A stretch of DNA of 15,768 bases from the NCBI GenBank assembly GCA_946478765.1, contig CAMLDH010000061.1, positions 1 through 15,768 on the forward strand. Direction: 5' to 3'. The stretch's first letter is position 1. Each line of letters starts with the position of its first letter. The notes beneath the pieces were generated by a model. That model saw only the letters and a list, made by a program, of their open reading frames with translations, did not search any database and was not told where the DNA came from. The translations under genes were made by a program, and so were the position numbers. The stretch is from an uncultured Oxalobacteraceae bacterium (GTDB taxonomy: Bacteria > Pseudomonadota > Gammaproteobacteria > Burkholderiales > Burkholderiaceae). Positions 5,108 through 13,618 of this stretch are shown piece after piece.

Positions 5108-6269
5108 GAATGAACCCCTCGATCGTGAAAATGCGGCGCGTATTCTCGTCCTGCCATCCACGGTGCACCAATCGCAGGCTCATGCCGGTGCTCCCACGAA
5201 GCGTTTCCACTACTTGCTGCGCCTGCTCCAATGCAGATCCCGCAGAGCGCGGAACAGAAATGCGCAACCATGCATCTGGAACGCGATCGTCAGTCAAAAG
5301 ATCGCTATTTTTTTTAGCCTCTGAAATAACAACGATGCCAGAGGCCTCTTGCAGCGAAATACTCGGCGCGGGTAACTTCATCTCGACAATCTGGACCCCG
5401 GGCAAAACGCCTACGCCGCGGACGATATCGAGGACCTTTGACGGCAATACGTCCTGACGTCGTGGCGTTTCCATAAAAAGCCTTCTCTGTGTCATGACGT
5501 TGATGTAATTCGAATCAATCCCGCCCTGCATTTTTATGTTCGGATCGCTTGCCGCATTCTCATATCGGACTTGAGCTTCGGAGTACTTATTCCATGCCAT
5601 GCCGATAGCGCCGACATTAAACGCAACACCGGCTAAAACGATCGCGGCCGGCACCAGCAGCTCGCGACGAGAATCAACTGTTTTTGCAAGTGGCCGGTAT
5701 GACAGCCTTTTTAACGGCTTATCACCAATGTATTCAACGTTCGGGATACCCCAATCGCCAAGAGGCGCAGCTTGTGCGACGTGCGCTTTGGGATACTTTC
5801 TTTTAACTCCGTCGATAACCGACTGCGCAGCTGCCTGAAAGCGGACACTGGAACGTTCTGGCAGCTCTTGGTCATACAGTTCAATAAGCTGTCCAGCGTC
5901 GAATACCAGCACATCGACAAGGAACTCACCATCTTCTCTCTCGATGCCACCGATTAATGCAAATTGCCCTTTTCGCTGCTTGATGCCCCAAGCAAGATAG
6001 GCATCAATCGTGAATCCGTATCGGGCCTTTGGCATGTCCAAAACACTGGGATGCACATGCACATAGACTTTCGGATTTCTCTTCTGTAAACCGGAAAACA
6101 AGCCTCCTACCGCCTCTCTCGGCGTTTGGGCGAAATAGTTCTTTGATGGAGGAACAGCGTTGGCCGACATCGACGCGAACACCAACTGGCCACCTATGAG
6201 CAATTTCCGGCTTTCCACGTTATCGAGGGCACGAGGCGAAGCAACCGCAACGATTTTATTTTTTGACAT
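5100..6269 (-). CDS. pilO: type IVb pilus biogenesis protein PilO (PilO2 / PAP_PilO family)
   Basis: 389 residues from ATG 6269, which has GGGA 6 bases upstream; ATG 6281 overlapping the pilR stop (GGTGATGGG) would add four residues. Residues 1-200 are soluble and presumably cytoplasmic, with GGQLVFASM, GFTIDAYLAWG and EDGEFLVDVLVFD. A single membrane segment (about 203-225, LLVPAAIVLAGVAFNVGAIGMAW) follows, then a periplasmic part ending in a two-strand-helix domain (about 280-389, VQIVEMKLP, AWLRISV, ALEQAQQVVETL, FTIEGF). This bitopic GspL-like plan and the length fit PilO of R64-type thin pili, which links the ATPase/platform to the periplasmic alignment proteins. Its stop overlaps the next gene. 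Confidence 0.75.
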   Translation of the reverse strand: MSKNKIVAVASPRALDNVESRKLLIGGQLVFASMSANAVPPSKNYFAQTPREAVGGLFSGLQKRNPKVYVHVHPSVLDMPKARYGFTIDAYLAWGIKQRKGQFALIGGIEREDGEFLVDVLVFDAGQLIELYDQELPERSSVRFQAAAQSVIDGVKRKYPKAHVAQAAPLGDWGIPNVEYIGDKPLKRLSYRPLAKTVDSRRELLVPAAIVLAGVAFNVGAIGMAWNKYSEAQVRYENAASDPNIKMQGGIDSNYINVMTQRRLFMETPRRQDVLPSKVLDIVRGVGVLPGVQIVEMKLPAPSISLQEASGIVVISEAKKNSDLLTDDRVPDAWLRISVPRSAGSALEQAQQVVETLRGSTGMSLRLVHRGWQDENTRRIFTIEGFIHG

Positions 6270-6280
6270 AGCTAATCCCA

Positions 6281-7315
6281 TCACCGGTAACTCTTGACTG
6301 CACCCAAAATGGGAGCATAAATTGCTACGAAAGACATCAGAACCAATACCGCTGCGATCGCAGTTGCTATGACGTTACCAACAAAAAGCGCAGCGCTCAC
6401 CTTCACGACGCCCTGTTCGACCAACTCAGGCGACACTATCTGCAACTCGCTATCAAGAACGCCTGTGCGGTCACCCAGAATCAGCGCGCGCCGGATGAAT
6501 AACGGCCACTCCTGTCTTGGATCATCTTCACGCATGAGCGCTATATTTGCTGCGTCTTGCATAGGTAAGTTATTGACAGACAAATCCCGTTCAAATGCAA
6601 CGTACCCATCGCGGAGCGACTCTGGAATGACCTTCATTGTGAGCAGCACCCCGCGGTTAGTTGGGATGCCAGCAGCAGCCATCATCGCCATGTACTCGGC
6701 CCAAACGCCGTGATACAGATCTTTCAATCCAGATCCAAGTTGAGGGATAGTGAGCGCAAATTCAAGCAGTACGTCTCGCCCCTCTTCGGTAGATGCCCAC
6801 TTCACAAATACTGTTACCAGTGCAACCACACCACCGATAACAAACATCCAGTAGCTCTTAAAAAATGACTCCATCGCCATCGCTAGACTGGTAATGGCAT
6901 TGGCGTCAGCAGCTCTAAATGTTCTCGCAGTCTTCGGCGCAACAAAGACCATGATGCAGATGAAAACAACAATACCAATGACGCCAATCGCGATCGGATA
7001 AGTGAGCTTCATCAGCTGCTTGCGTAGGTCAAGTTGAACATCAACAGCCTTCGTGATACGCGTAAAAACCGCCTCCATTTTTCCAGCTTCTTCTCCGGCG
7101 ATCACAGCACTGACAAGCGCTTCCGGCCACACGGCAGGCAGGGACGTGGAAAGCGGGCTGCCGACCTCAATCGAGCGCGAGGTCTCCTCCCAAAATTCAG
7201 CAAACGCAGGTTGGATCGTGGACATGATTTTTACAGCCTCAGCCATCGGTATATTCCCGCGGAACTGGCTCGCCAGTGCCCTTGCCGACTCCCGGACTTG
7301 CTTCAAGCTCATCAT
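6281..7315 (-). CDS. pilR: type IVb pilus inner-membrane platform protein PilR (T2SSF/GspF family)
   Basis: 344 residues from ATG 7315. AAGGGAG lies 11 bases upstream; the in-frame GTG at 7327 overlaps that ribosome-binding site, so it was not used. There are two GspF repeats. The first has WPEALVSAVIAGEEAGKMEAVF (the GExSGxL signature) and ends in membrane segment 1 (about 107-128). Segment 2 (about 156-173) precedes the second repeat, whose equivalent motif is ILGDRTGVLDSEL, and segment 3 is C-terminal (about 313-336). The N-terminal cytoplasmic part is short compared with GspF (about 400 residues), as is usual for R64-type PilR. The protein anchors the assembly ATPase at the inner membrane. 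Its start lies 16 bases after the pilQ stop, and its stop overlaps the alternative pilO start. Confidence 0.88.
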   Translation of the reverse strand: MMSLKQVRESARALASQFRGNIPMAEAVKIMSTIQPAFAEFWEETSRSIEVGSPLSTSLPAVWPEALVSAVIAGEEAGKMEAVFTRITKAVDVQLDLRKQLMKLTYPIAIGVIGIVVFICIMVFVAPKTARTFRAADANAITSLAMAMESFFKSYWMFVIGGVVALVTVFVKWASTEEGRDVLLEFALTIPQLGSGLKDLYHGVWAEYMAMMAAAGIPTNRGVLLTMKVIPESLRDGYVAFERDLSVNNLPMQDAANIALMREDDPRQEWPLFIRRALILGDRTGVLDSELQIVSPELVEQGVVKVSAALFVGNVIATAIAAVLVLMSFVAIYAPILGAVKSYR

Positions 7316-7331
7316 TTCAGCATCCACTCCC

Positions 7332-9248
7332 TTAAAAGAACAGAACCGATCGTAGATCGACTTTTCCTTGCTTCACAAGCTCCAAGCCCGATTGAAGTAA
7401 TGTAATTGGCCGAGCGTCCGCAATGATCTGGCGTTGAGTACGTGGATCTTCACCATTCAACAAGGCATGCACGGCATCCTTGACCTTACGCGTGAACGGA
7501 AGTACTTCACAAATTGGAAGTGCACCATCGTAACCGTCGTCGCAGTGTTCACATCCGTTAGGCTTCGCGCGCGAGACGCGGTCTGGCATGTCCCTCTTTT
7601 CGCCGACCATATCGAGATTGAGTTGAAACAAGCGCCGTTCTTCGTCATTCGGGATGCAGTCGCGCTCACCGCAATGCTTACAAACGGTCTTTACCAGGCG
7701 CTGTGAAATGGACAGCGCAAACGACTCCGCCAGCTGAAACCGAAGTCCCTTGTCGATCATCTGCGCGAGTACGTCAAGAGCGACAATCGAATCTTTCGCG
7801 TGGATGGTAGATAAAACGGTGTGCCCAGAACTCGCGAATGCGACGCTAAAATCAGCACTTTCGGCATCGCGGACTTCGCCAACAAAAAGCAAGTTGAAGT
7901 CGTGACGCTTTAGAGCGCGGAGGACCACGTTAAACCGCAACGCCGGATCCTTGATATGCCCTGGTGCCTGGATCTGAATCAGACCAGGAACTTCCCGTTC
8001 TATCGGTTCTTCTACGGACATCCGTTTCATGGAGTCCCCGTAGATCTCAACGTGCTCACCAATTGTTCCCGCAACGGTCGATGATTTACCTGAGTTGACC
8101 GGGCCTGAAAGCAAAATAAATCCTTGTGGCATCTGTACTGTATCCCGCAGATAGCGTACGGCCTCCTCTGGAATATTGAGATCACTCAGACGCGTCGACT
8201 CCGTGCGGCCAAACAGTCGAATGGAAACAGACCTAAGCGTTTTGTACTCGCCGAGGTGGTTCAGCGGGATAAAGTTCAACCGCATGAACGCATTCGCAGC
8301 CGCTGAGCGATATTTGATATGGCCGTCGTCCGGCTCTCTTAAACGACCGAATTCGCTGTTAGCGCCGGAACGCGCTTGCAGAAGGTTAATGGCTTTGTTA
8401 GCAACCACAGAGCCGAGAACCGTCTTCTTCGGCCCGTTCTCGATATTCGCTCTTTTGAATGGAGGAATAAGGCGGCCCCATTTGCGGATATAAACCTCGA
8501 CAGCACCGCTTTCAAGCGGCTTGAAAGCGACGTCCGTCGCCTTCTCGCTGAGAGCGTGATCCAGAATGCGCGCCAACTCACGTTCCTCTGGAGTGCTGTT
8601 CGGATCATTCGGCTTGACATGCCAAACTCGACCACCGGAATCGCCGCCATCGTTGCCATCGTGACCAGCGTGATGGAGCTTGAGAACCGAAGAAATATCA
8701 TCTCGGGCACCAACGGCCAACTGAGGTACTATTCCGCCATTGGCGACAATGATTGGGTCTGTTCTTTTTTGCGACTGCCCCATCAGTGAGTATTCGAGCA
8801 TCGCTTCCCAACTGGAAAACACCAAAACAGGAACCAGGCTCTCGACCAACATCAAGGCCGCATCGCTCTCTTCACAACGTTTGATTACCAGCGGATTTTC
8901 CATCTCCTTATGCGGAGAAAGAAGAGACAATCGATCATAGAAAGGATAGCCGTTTTTAAGCGCGAGAATCTGCTCTACATATTGCAGCACCCGCACCTCC
9001 TGTTCGGCAAAATACTGCAATGTCGGTACACCCGCAGGCTTCCGCTTTAAGTAGCGATCACTTGTTTCTGCATCAATGACATCCCAGTCAACCAGGATCT
9101 GGCCGCTCTGATTATTCTGAGCATGCAACGACTTCTCCGCGAGATGCAGGATCTCATCCGGTGGATTCTTCCATCCCCACTCAGACGCCAGCTTTTTCAA
9201 TGCTGGCTTCTCCTCGCCGTAGGAGACTAATTTTGACACAGCTGTCAT
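7332..9248 (-). CDS. pilQ: type IVb pilus assembly ATPase PilQ (GspE/VirB11 superfamily)
   Basis: 638 residues from ATG 9248, preceded by AGAGGA at 8 bases. A long N-terminal region (1-190) leads to a Gly/His/Asp-rich linker (about 191-206, HHAGHDGNDGG) and then the ATPase core. Walker A is GPVNSGKSS (382-390; Val-Asn replace the common Thr-Gly). The Asp-box region surrounds VEEPIE, Walker B is LLFVGEVRDAES (about 453-464) and the His box is GHTVLSTIHA (475-484). Zinc-binding cysteines are CKHC (523-526), an extra C531, and CEHC (566-569). All residues needed for ATP hydrolysis appear intact. It powers pilus subunit insertion, working with PilR. R64 PilQ is shorter (about 510 residues, from memory), so the N-terminus is extended. 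The ORF is open further upstream, but that part overlaps the previous gene and lacks a good ribosome site. Confidence 0.92.
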   Translation of the reverse strand: MTAVSKLVSYGEEKPALKKLASEWGWKNPPDEILHLAEKSLHAQNNQSGQILVDWDVIDAETSDRYLKRKPAGVPTLQYFAEQEVRVLQYVEQILALKNGYPFYDRLSLLSPHKEMENPLVIKRCEESDAALMLVESLVPVLVFSSWEAMLEYSLMGQSQKRTDPIIVANGGIVPQLAVGARDDISSVLKLHHAGHDGNDGGDSGGRVWHVKPNDPNSTPEERELARILDHALSEKATDVAFKPLESGAVEVYIRKWGRLIPPFKRANIENGPKKTVLGSVVANKAINLLQARSGANSEFGRLREPDDGHIKYRSAAANAFMRLNFIPLNHLGEYKTLRSVSIRLFGRTESTRLSDLNIPEEAVRYLRDTVQMPQGFILLSGPVNSGKSSTVAGTIGEHVEIYGDSMKRMSVEEPIEREVPGLIQIQAPGHIKDPALRFNVVLRALKRHDFNLLFVGEVRDAESADFSVAFASSGHTVLSTIHAKDSIVALDVLAQMIDKGLRFQLAESFALSISQRLVKTVCKHCGERDCIPNDEERRLFQLNLDMVGEKRDMPDRVSRAKPNGCEHCDDGYDGALPICEVLPFTRKVKDAVHALLNGEDPRTQRQIIADARPITLLQSGLELVKQGKVDLRSVLFF

Positions 9249-9268
9249 TTTCAAATTCCTCTGCAGTT

Positions 9269-10069
9269 TTATAACGCACTGTCTACAGGTATAAATACCC
9301 TTGTGCCTGTAGCATTGAAAATCGGCGTCTCGCTGACCAAAATTATGTGACTCGTTGACTCGAACTGATAGCCGATCTTCCCGCCCCACGAGTCAAACAT
9401 GTCACTACAATCGATTGGTATTCCTTGATACTGATACTGCCCTGTGCAGGTTATCGCTGTCCCTGCATATCCTGCGAGAGTCGCAATCGCAGTAATACTG
9501 CTTGCTGCGAGAGCGACGTTACTCGCATCTTTATCGGGGTATTTATCGTTCGTGTTCTTATAGTCGGTGAACTTCTGCAACAACCGATTCAGGCGAGCGC
9601 GCTCTGTAACGACCTGTTCATTGAATTGATCGCGCGTCTCCTTTCTGAACCACATACTCGTTTTCGTCCCGCACCAACTCGTCGCCACGTCATACCCACC
9701 GATACCGCATTCGTTCGACGCCAAGTATGCTGATGACGTTACACCACCTGTAGGGTCATTAGTGAAGGCGACTGCTCGGCGAAAAGTCCATACGCTATCG
9801 GTTAGCGAGGGGCTAACCGACAGGCTCTGCCACGAATTTAGCGACGATCTCAGGTACTCATATCCAGGCGTAGCAGCAAGACCTGGTAGCGATGCCGGAA
9901 AAGAATTCGTTTCCCGGTAATACAATTCAAGCGCCTCTGCCACACGAATCATGTCGTGCTGGCGTGCTTTGCTCTGATAGACATCGATGAGATACTCATG
10001 CTGACTTAAAACGTTTTCAGCAATGGACGCAGCCCATAGAATAATCCCGACAAATACCAGCGCAAGCAC
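9269..10069 (-). CDS. membrane-anchored protein with two pilin-head-like domains, probable pilus component
   Basis: 266 residues. GTG start with AGGGGGGAA upstream; no ATG is available because the frame is closed by the pilS stop 21 bases before. One membrane segment (about 2-20, ALVFVGIILWAASIAENVL) continues into a long helix (to about 52), like a mature type IV pilin, but there is no prepilin leader or Gly-Phe cleavage motif. Two similar segments follow. One is RVAEALELYYRETNSFPASL (42-61). The other is RLNRLLQKFTDYKNTNDKYPD (159-179), with FDSWGGKIGYQF further on, resembling the helix-loop and D-x-WG strand of pseudopilin heads. Cysteines occur in pairs (121/133 and 208/221). I do not recognise the family. 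Its position between pilS and pilQ suggests a minor pilus or assembly subunit. Confidence 0.6.
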   Translation of the reverse strand: MLALVFVGIILWAASIAENVLSQHEYLIDVYQSKARQHDMIRVAEALELYYRETNSFPASLPGLAATPGYEYLRSSLNSWQSLSVSPSLTDSVWTFRRAVAFTNDPTGGVTSSAYLASNECGIGGYDVATSWCGTKTSMWFRKETRDQFNEQVVTERARLNRLLQKFTDYKNTNDKYPDKDASNVALAASSITAIATLAGYAGTAITCTGQYQYQGIPIDCSDMFDSWGGKIGYQFESTSHIILVSETPIFNATGTRVFIPVDSAL

Positions 10070-10087
10070 GAGAGATTCCCCCCTACA

Positions 10088-10669
10088 TTATTGCTTGATG
10101 ACGGTAACGGTACGGGTCCCGTTTGTCGCCGCACCATACTGAACAATTGCGCTCGTAGCATCCGACGCCGCCAGCGCCGTCAGACTTCGGTTATGTTTTT
10201 GCGCCATCAGCAAAGCAATTTCATCCGGTACGGCGACATAACCAACTTGCAGTGGTGCGACACCTCCGCCTGCCAGCGTTACCGCGAAACCTTGGACGTT
10301 ATAAACGCCAGCACCGCTGCCTGGCTCGGCTGCATCAACAAGTGGCTTCACCAATGACTGGTTATAGCAAGTGGTATAAGTTGATGCGACATTCGATACG
10401 CCGCCAAACATCACATCCGAAAGCGTCTTTCCTGTATCAGGCAAGGGGTTGGACGCAACTGCACTTGAAACGCCACACGACTTAGCAATCTGCCGAAGAG
10501 TTTGATTAACTCGCTCTGCAGTCGAAAGCATCGTTTGTGCCTTGGCTGGATTGTCAGCATCTTTGAATGCCGGGATAGCTAATGCCGCGAGGATGCCGAC
10601 AATCGCGACTACGACAATCAATTCAACTAGCGTGAAGCCCTGCGGCTTTTTCTCTGGTAACCCGTTCAT
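10088..10669 (-). CDS. pilS: type IV prepilin, probable major pilin PilS
   Basis: 193 residues from ATG 10669, chosen over the upstream ATG at 10690 because AAGGAAG sits 4 bases before it and it gives a normal leader. The leader is MNGLPEKKPQG, followed by the processed N-terminus FTLVELIVVVAIVGILAALAIPAFKD, with Glu at mature position 5. This is the canonical prepilin-peptidase site and hydrophobic stalk. The remaining 150 or so residues form the head, with a cysteine pair (SCGV, TTCYN) that may form a disulfide. The size and typical leader suggest the main filament subunit, in contrast to the larger pilin upstream. The next gene starts 18 bases after its stop in the same frame. The prepilin peptidase (R64 pilU) is not in this window. 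Confidence 0.85.
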   Translation of the reverse strand: MNGLPEKKPQGFTLVELIVVVAIVGILAALAIPAFKDADNPAKAQTMLSTAERVNQTLRQIAKSCGVSSAVASNPLPDTGKTLSDVMFGGVSNVASTYTTCYNQSLVKPLVDAAEPGSGAGVYNVQGFAVTLAGGGVAPLQVGYVAVPDEIALLMAQKHNRSLTALAASDATSAIVQYGAATNGTRTVTVIKQ

Positions 10670-10728
10670 TTTTCTTCCTTTCAGTGACATGAGAGAACTG
10701 CTTTACTGCTTTAAACAGACAACATACG

Positions 10729-11751
10729 TTAGAACGTCAAAACCAAATTATTACCGGTTACCACTGCGTCCGGCGCGGCACCTGTTGACACCCCTGCTCG
10801 AATTCGAAGCGCGGCTGAATGGGGAGGCGCATTCGGCAATTGCGTTCCCGTTGCATCGTAGTCACGGCAATACTCGATTGCCCCTCCCCAAGCCGTGCTT
10901 CCATATTCTGAGGAGGACAAGTTGATTTTTGCTAGAATCCCGCTTGTGGCGAGAGAGTACCAACCATCGCGACATCCCTGATTTGTCGCAGGATTTTGGC
11001 CACCTAATGACGTCGAATCGGTCGGATAATAATTCGTCGCATCCCCAGCTGCTGCTGTTATCTGGGCAGCACGAAAGAATGACAGGAAACTGTCCCTCAA
11101 CTTGTCCAACCGTTGCGCCGTAGTCGTAAGCATCTCCTTCTGTATCGGCAAGCTTGATACGATATGTGCAGCGTGATCAGTCCCTGTGCTCTTCCACGTC
11201 GTATAGTTCGCCGATGTCAGAGTTGCGCTAGTGCCTGGTACGCCTGTTGCCGGAGTCGGATTGCAAGTGGTGTCAGCTTTCATGCATTCGGTCATGTAGA
11301 TGGCACCATACTGATACGTAAGTGTCGCCAATGGTCCACTTTGGACATACAGAGGAACCTGTTGCGTCAATCCAGTAACAACCTGATATACCCTGACAGC
11401 AGCACCAGTTGTTCCATCATCGTTAATTTCATTAGGCGACACGCCTTGCTGTGTGAGCACCTGAGACAACGCAATGCCGGCTGCTGTAGCATCACCGCTG
11501 TTGTAGATCGTTTTGTTGTAGCCTCCACCCGTATAAGGAGTTGGAAGAGCCCCTAGCGCCGACGTATTACGTGCATAGTTCAAGAATGCATCGCCGATCC
11601 TTTGACTATCCAACTTACTTTTTTGCACGTAAGCGAACTGTTGCGACGAAATCACACCCTCATACAGTGGTGTGAGCAAGACCATCAGCACAGCAATCAC
11701 ACCCACCGTAATCACCAATTCGACAAGTGTAAAACCACTTTGCTTCTTCAT
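10729..11751 (-). CDS. large type IV prepilin (minor pilin)
   Basis: 340 residues from ATG 11751, 4 bases after the secretin stop; upstream in-frame starts would overlap pilN and bury the leader. The six-residue leader MKKQSG precedes FTLVELVITVGVIAVLMVL, so Gly6/Phe7 cleavage and Glu at mature position 5 are present. It is about twice the size of a major pilin. After the N-terminal helix there are two helix-plus-loop segments, RIGDAFLNYARNTSALGALP (51-70) and RLDKLRDSFLSFFRAAQ (214-230) followed by YYPTDS. A late TAWGGAIEYCRD suggests two tandem head-like units. The downstream protein at 10069-9269 has the same plan. Cysteines occur at 156, 163, 260 and 295. It is probably a minor, tip or priming subunit. 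The gene lies between the secretin and the major pilin, where R64 has none. Confidence 0.75.
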   Translation of the reverse strand: MKKQSGFTLVELVITVGVIAVLMVLLTPLYEGVISSQQFAYVQKSKLDSQRIGDAFLNYARNTSALGALPTPYTGGGYNKTIYNSGDATAAGIALSQVLTQQGVSPNEINDDGTTGAAVRVYQVVTGLTQQVPLYVQSGPLATLTYQYGAIYMTECMKADTTCNPTPATGVPGTSATLTSANYTTWKSTGTDHAAHIVSSLPIQKEMLTTTAQRLDKLRDSFLSFFRAAQITAAAGDATNYYPTDSTSLGGQNPATNQGCRDGWYSLATSGILAKINLSSSEYGSTAWGGAIEYCRDYDATGTQLPNAPPHSAALRIRAGVSTGAAPDAVVTGNNLVLTF

Positions 11752-11755
11752 AGTG

Positions 11756-13618
11756 TTAGCGCTTTTTAACAGACACTTTGAGGGCGAAATAGTAGGTCCC
11801 GCCCGAACTGGTCGACTTCTTGACGCCGAAGATGCCACCAAGTGGATTGCCTCCTGTTGGGAGACCGTTTTCATCACTTTGGAGAGATTCCTCAGTCTGA
11901 CCGCCGACGATAATCAAATCGCCATCTCTCAGCAGGGCTTCGCCGGAATAATTGAGTTTTCGTTCCAGTGGGATACGCGCTATGCTCGTTTGCGCTGTAT
12001 TTCCAACGTTCACGATTTGCGGTATCTGCTGTTCTCCAGCCGGGATCACATTGCGGATGTTAATCGCCGCACGTACCAGGCCCGTCGCGACATCAAAGCG
12101 TGGATAAATCTTCAGTTCAGTACCGAACTCTTTCATCACAAGTGTGTTGTTCGTCGCCTGCGTAGCAGCTCCCGTATTGCCAGCGGCCGCCGTTTGCGTA
12201 ACCGTGTTGTAGTAACGCGGTGTGATGTTTGAAAATTCACCTGGCACACCAGATGTAGTCGCAACCCTTGGTCGCTGAATCACCGAGACATTGCCCATCT
12301 CACTTAGATAGGCGTTGAATATCTGAAGGCCGTCACGCGGCGAGGTAATGCCCAGCAGCGCTCCCCCCACCTGCTGAGAACCAGCACTAACTATAGGGAT
12401 GTTGCTACCTGGTGCGAAGCTGAGCGTCACACCACCCAAGCCGTTGTTCGAGAGGACCGCACCATAACGTCCTGAGGCCCAACGAGCAAACTGTTGAATA
12501 TCGAGGCCTTCGGATTCACTACGGGTACGAGACACAAGCAACAGTTCGCCCTCAAAAGACAGATCCGTGTTGAACATTTCTTGTGTACGACGGAAGTACA
12601 CATCCAGATCCGCGAGAATCCAATGCGGCGCTTGTACGCTGATTGTTCCAGTCTCCGGGTTGTAAGAATGAGAACCGATCTTTTTCGATGCATAGAGCTC
12701 GCCAGCACCAGCGCTATCACCCTGCGCGCCCCCGACGACTTGCGGCTGGTACGCGATTTGCGGTTGATTGACTTGCATTGGCATTCCAGGCAACGCCGGC
12801 AAACTCGGTAGTCCCGCAGCTACGCCTGTCGGCATGTGCATTTGCATGCTGCGGGGAACAGGCACCAGAACGACAAGCCTCTTCGTCAATTCCTTGTCGA
12901 GCGCGCCCCAGAAGTCTTCAGCCGCACTTATGCCAGTTCCTGTTCCACTCGTACCGGTCGATGCAGTGCTTTGCTGCGTGTTCTGCTGCGCACCTGCGCT
13001 TGCCTGGGAGGCTCCGCCTGTTTGAGCACTTGCCGACGAGGCATTCGCCGAACTCGAAGCACTGCTGTTTGCCATGCCGGATCCGGCAGTACTAAATGCC
13101 CCGTTGGATGAATATGATGTGCGACGATTGCCAAGATTGAGGTACCACGTCTTCATAGCGAGCGGCTTGATAATGACAAGCTTCCGCGCATCATCCGTCT
13201 GATAGTCAAGACCGGACGTACCCAGGATCTGCTTGAGCGCAGATTCAGCGTCCGTCGAGTTGACCGTACCGACGTACGTGATATTGTCGAGCGGGAGATC
13301 TGACGTGATGTTTAATCCCTTTGCAGCAAGCTGTGCGACCACCTGCGTCAATGTTGTAGGCATGGGCGCATTCAACGAAACGGTTTTTACCTTCAGCCAT
13401 GCACCGGTCGACTTCTGATATACGATCTCCGATGCTGACAGCATCGTGCCCTTGCGCTCAACTACGCGCGGCATTTCAGCAACACGAATAGGGGCCTCCA
13501 TCGCTTGCCGCGCTACAGGAATTTTCGCATTAATGTCGTCACGTACCTTATCCACTGCGCCGCATCCTGCGATCACGAAGGCACACAATGCAGCAATACC
13601 AGTTTTTGTGGCATTCAT
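11756..13618 (-). CDS. pilN: type IVb pilus outer-membrane secretin PilN (lipoprotein)
   Basis: 620 residues. The ATG overlaps the stop of the preceding gene (TAATG). A lipoprotein signal peptide with lipobox IAGC (Cys19) shows that it is a lipid-anchored outer-membrane secretin like R64 PilN and TcpC. Residues 75-155 form a short STN/N0-like domain (LTQVVAQLAAKGLNITSDLP, LVIIKPL). A Ser/Ala/Gly/Gln/Thr-rich insert occupies about 172-232. A second periplasmic domain (about 320-400) contains TISVQAPHWILADLDVYFRR. The C-terminal secretin core (about 425-620) carries GNVSVIQRPRVATTSGVPG, LKIYPRFD, a gate-like Gly/Ala region, ERKLNYSGEALLRDGDLIIV and a final beta strand TYYFALKVSVKKR. It forms the gated channel through which the pilus leaves. 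The low-complexity insert makes it longer than the 520-560 residues I expect for the family. Confidence 0.9.
   Translation of the reverse strand: MNATKTGIAALCAFVIAGCGAVDKVRDDINAKIPVARQAMEAPIRVAEMPRVVERKGTMLSASEIVYQKSTGAWLKVKTVSLNAPMPTTLTQVVAQLAAKGLNITSDLPLDNITYVGTVNSTDAESALKQILGTSGLDYQTDDARKLVIIKPLAMKTWYLNLGNRRTSYSSNGAFSTAGSGMANSSASSSANASSASAQTGGASQASAGAQQNTQQSTASTGTSGTGTGISAAEDFWGALDKELTKRLVVLVPVPRSMQMHMPTGVAAGLPSLPALPGMPMQVNQPQIAYQPQVVGGAQGDSAGAGELYASKKIGSHSYNPETGTISVQAPHWILADLDVYFRRTQEMFNTDLSFEGELLLVSRTRSESEGLDIQQFARWASGRYGAVLSNNGLGGVTLSFAPGSNIPIVSAGSQQVGGALLGITSPRDGLQIFNAYLSEMGNVSVIQRPRVATTSGVPGEFSNITPRYYNTVTQTAAAGNTGAATQATNNTLVMKEFGTELKIYPRFDVATGLVRAAINIRNVIPAGEQQIPQIVNVGNTAQTSIARIPLERKLNYSGEALLRDGDLIIVGGQTEESLQSDENGLPTGGNPLGGIFGVKKSTSSGGTYYFALKVSVKKR

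Noticed and set aside
9249..9389. Longer N-terminus for the PilQ ATPase (open to 9389)
   Set aside because: It would overlap the previous gene by 120 bases and has no ribosome-binding site, while ATG 9248 has AGAGGA at normal distance.
10069..10087. Decayed prepilin leader (in-frame RGESLV) before the GTG start of the leaderless pilin-like protein
   Set aside because: The frame is closed by the pilS stop, there is no start codon, and the purine-rich stretch is fully explained as the ribosome-binding site.
10710..10740. TTGACG and TTTAAA on the minus strand as a promoter for the major pilin
   Set aside because: The spacing is 19 bases and the second box is weak. Without transcript data it is not better than chance in an AT-rich gap.
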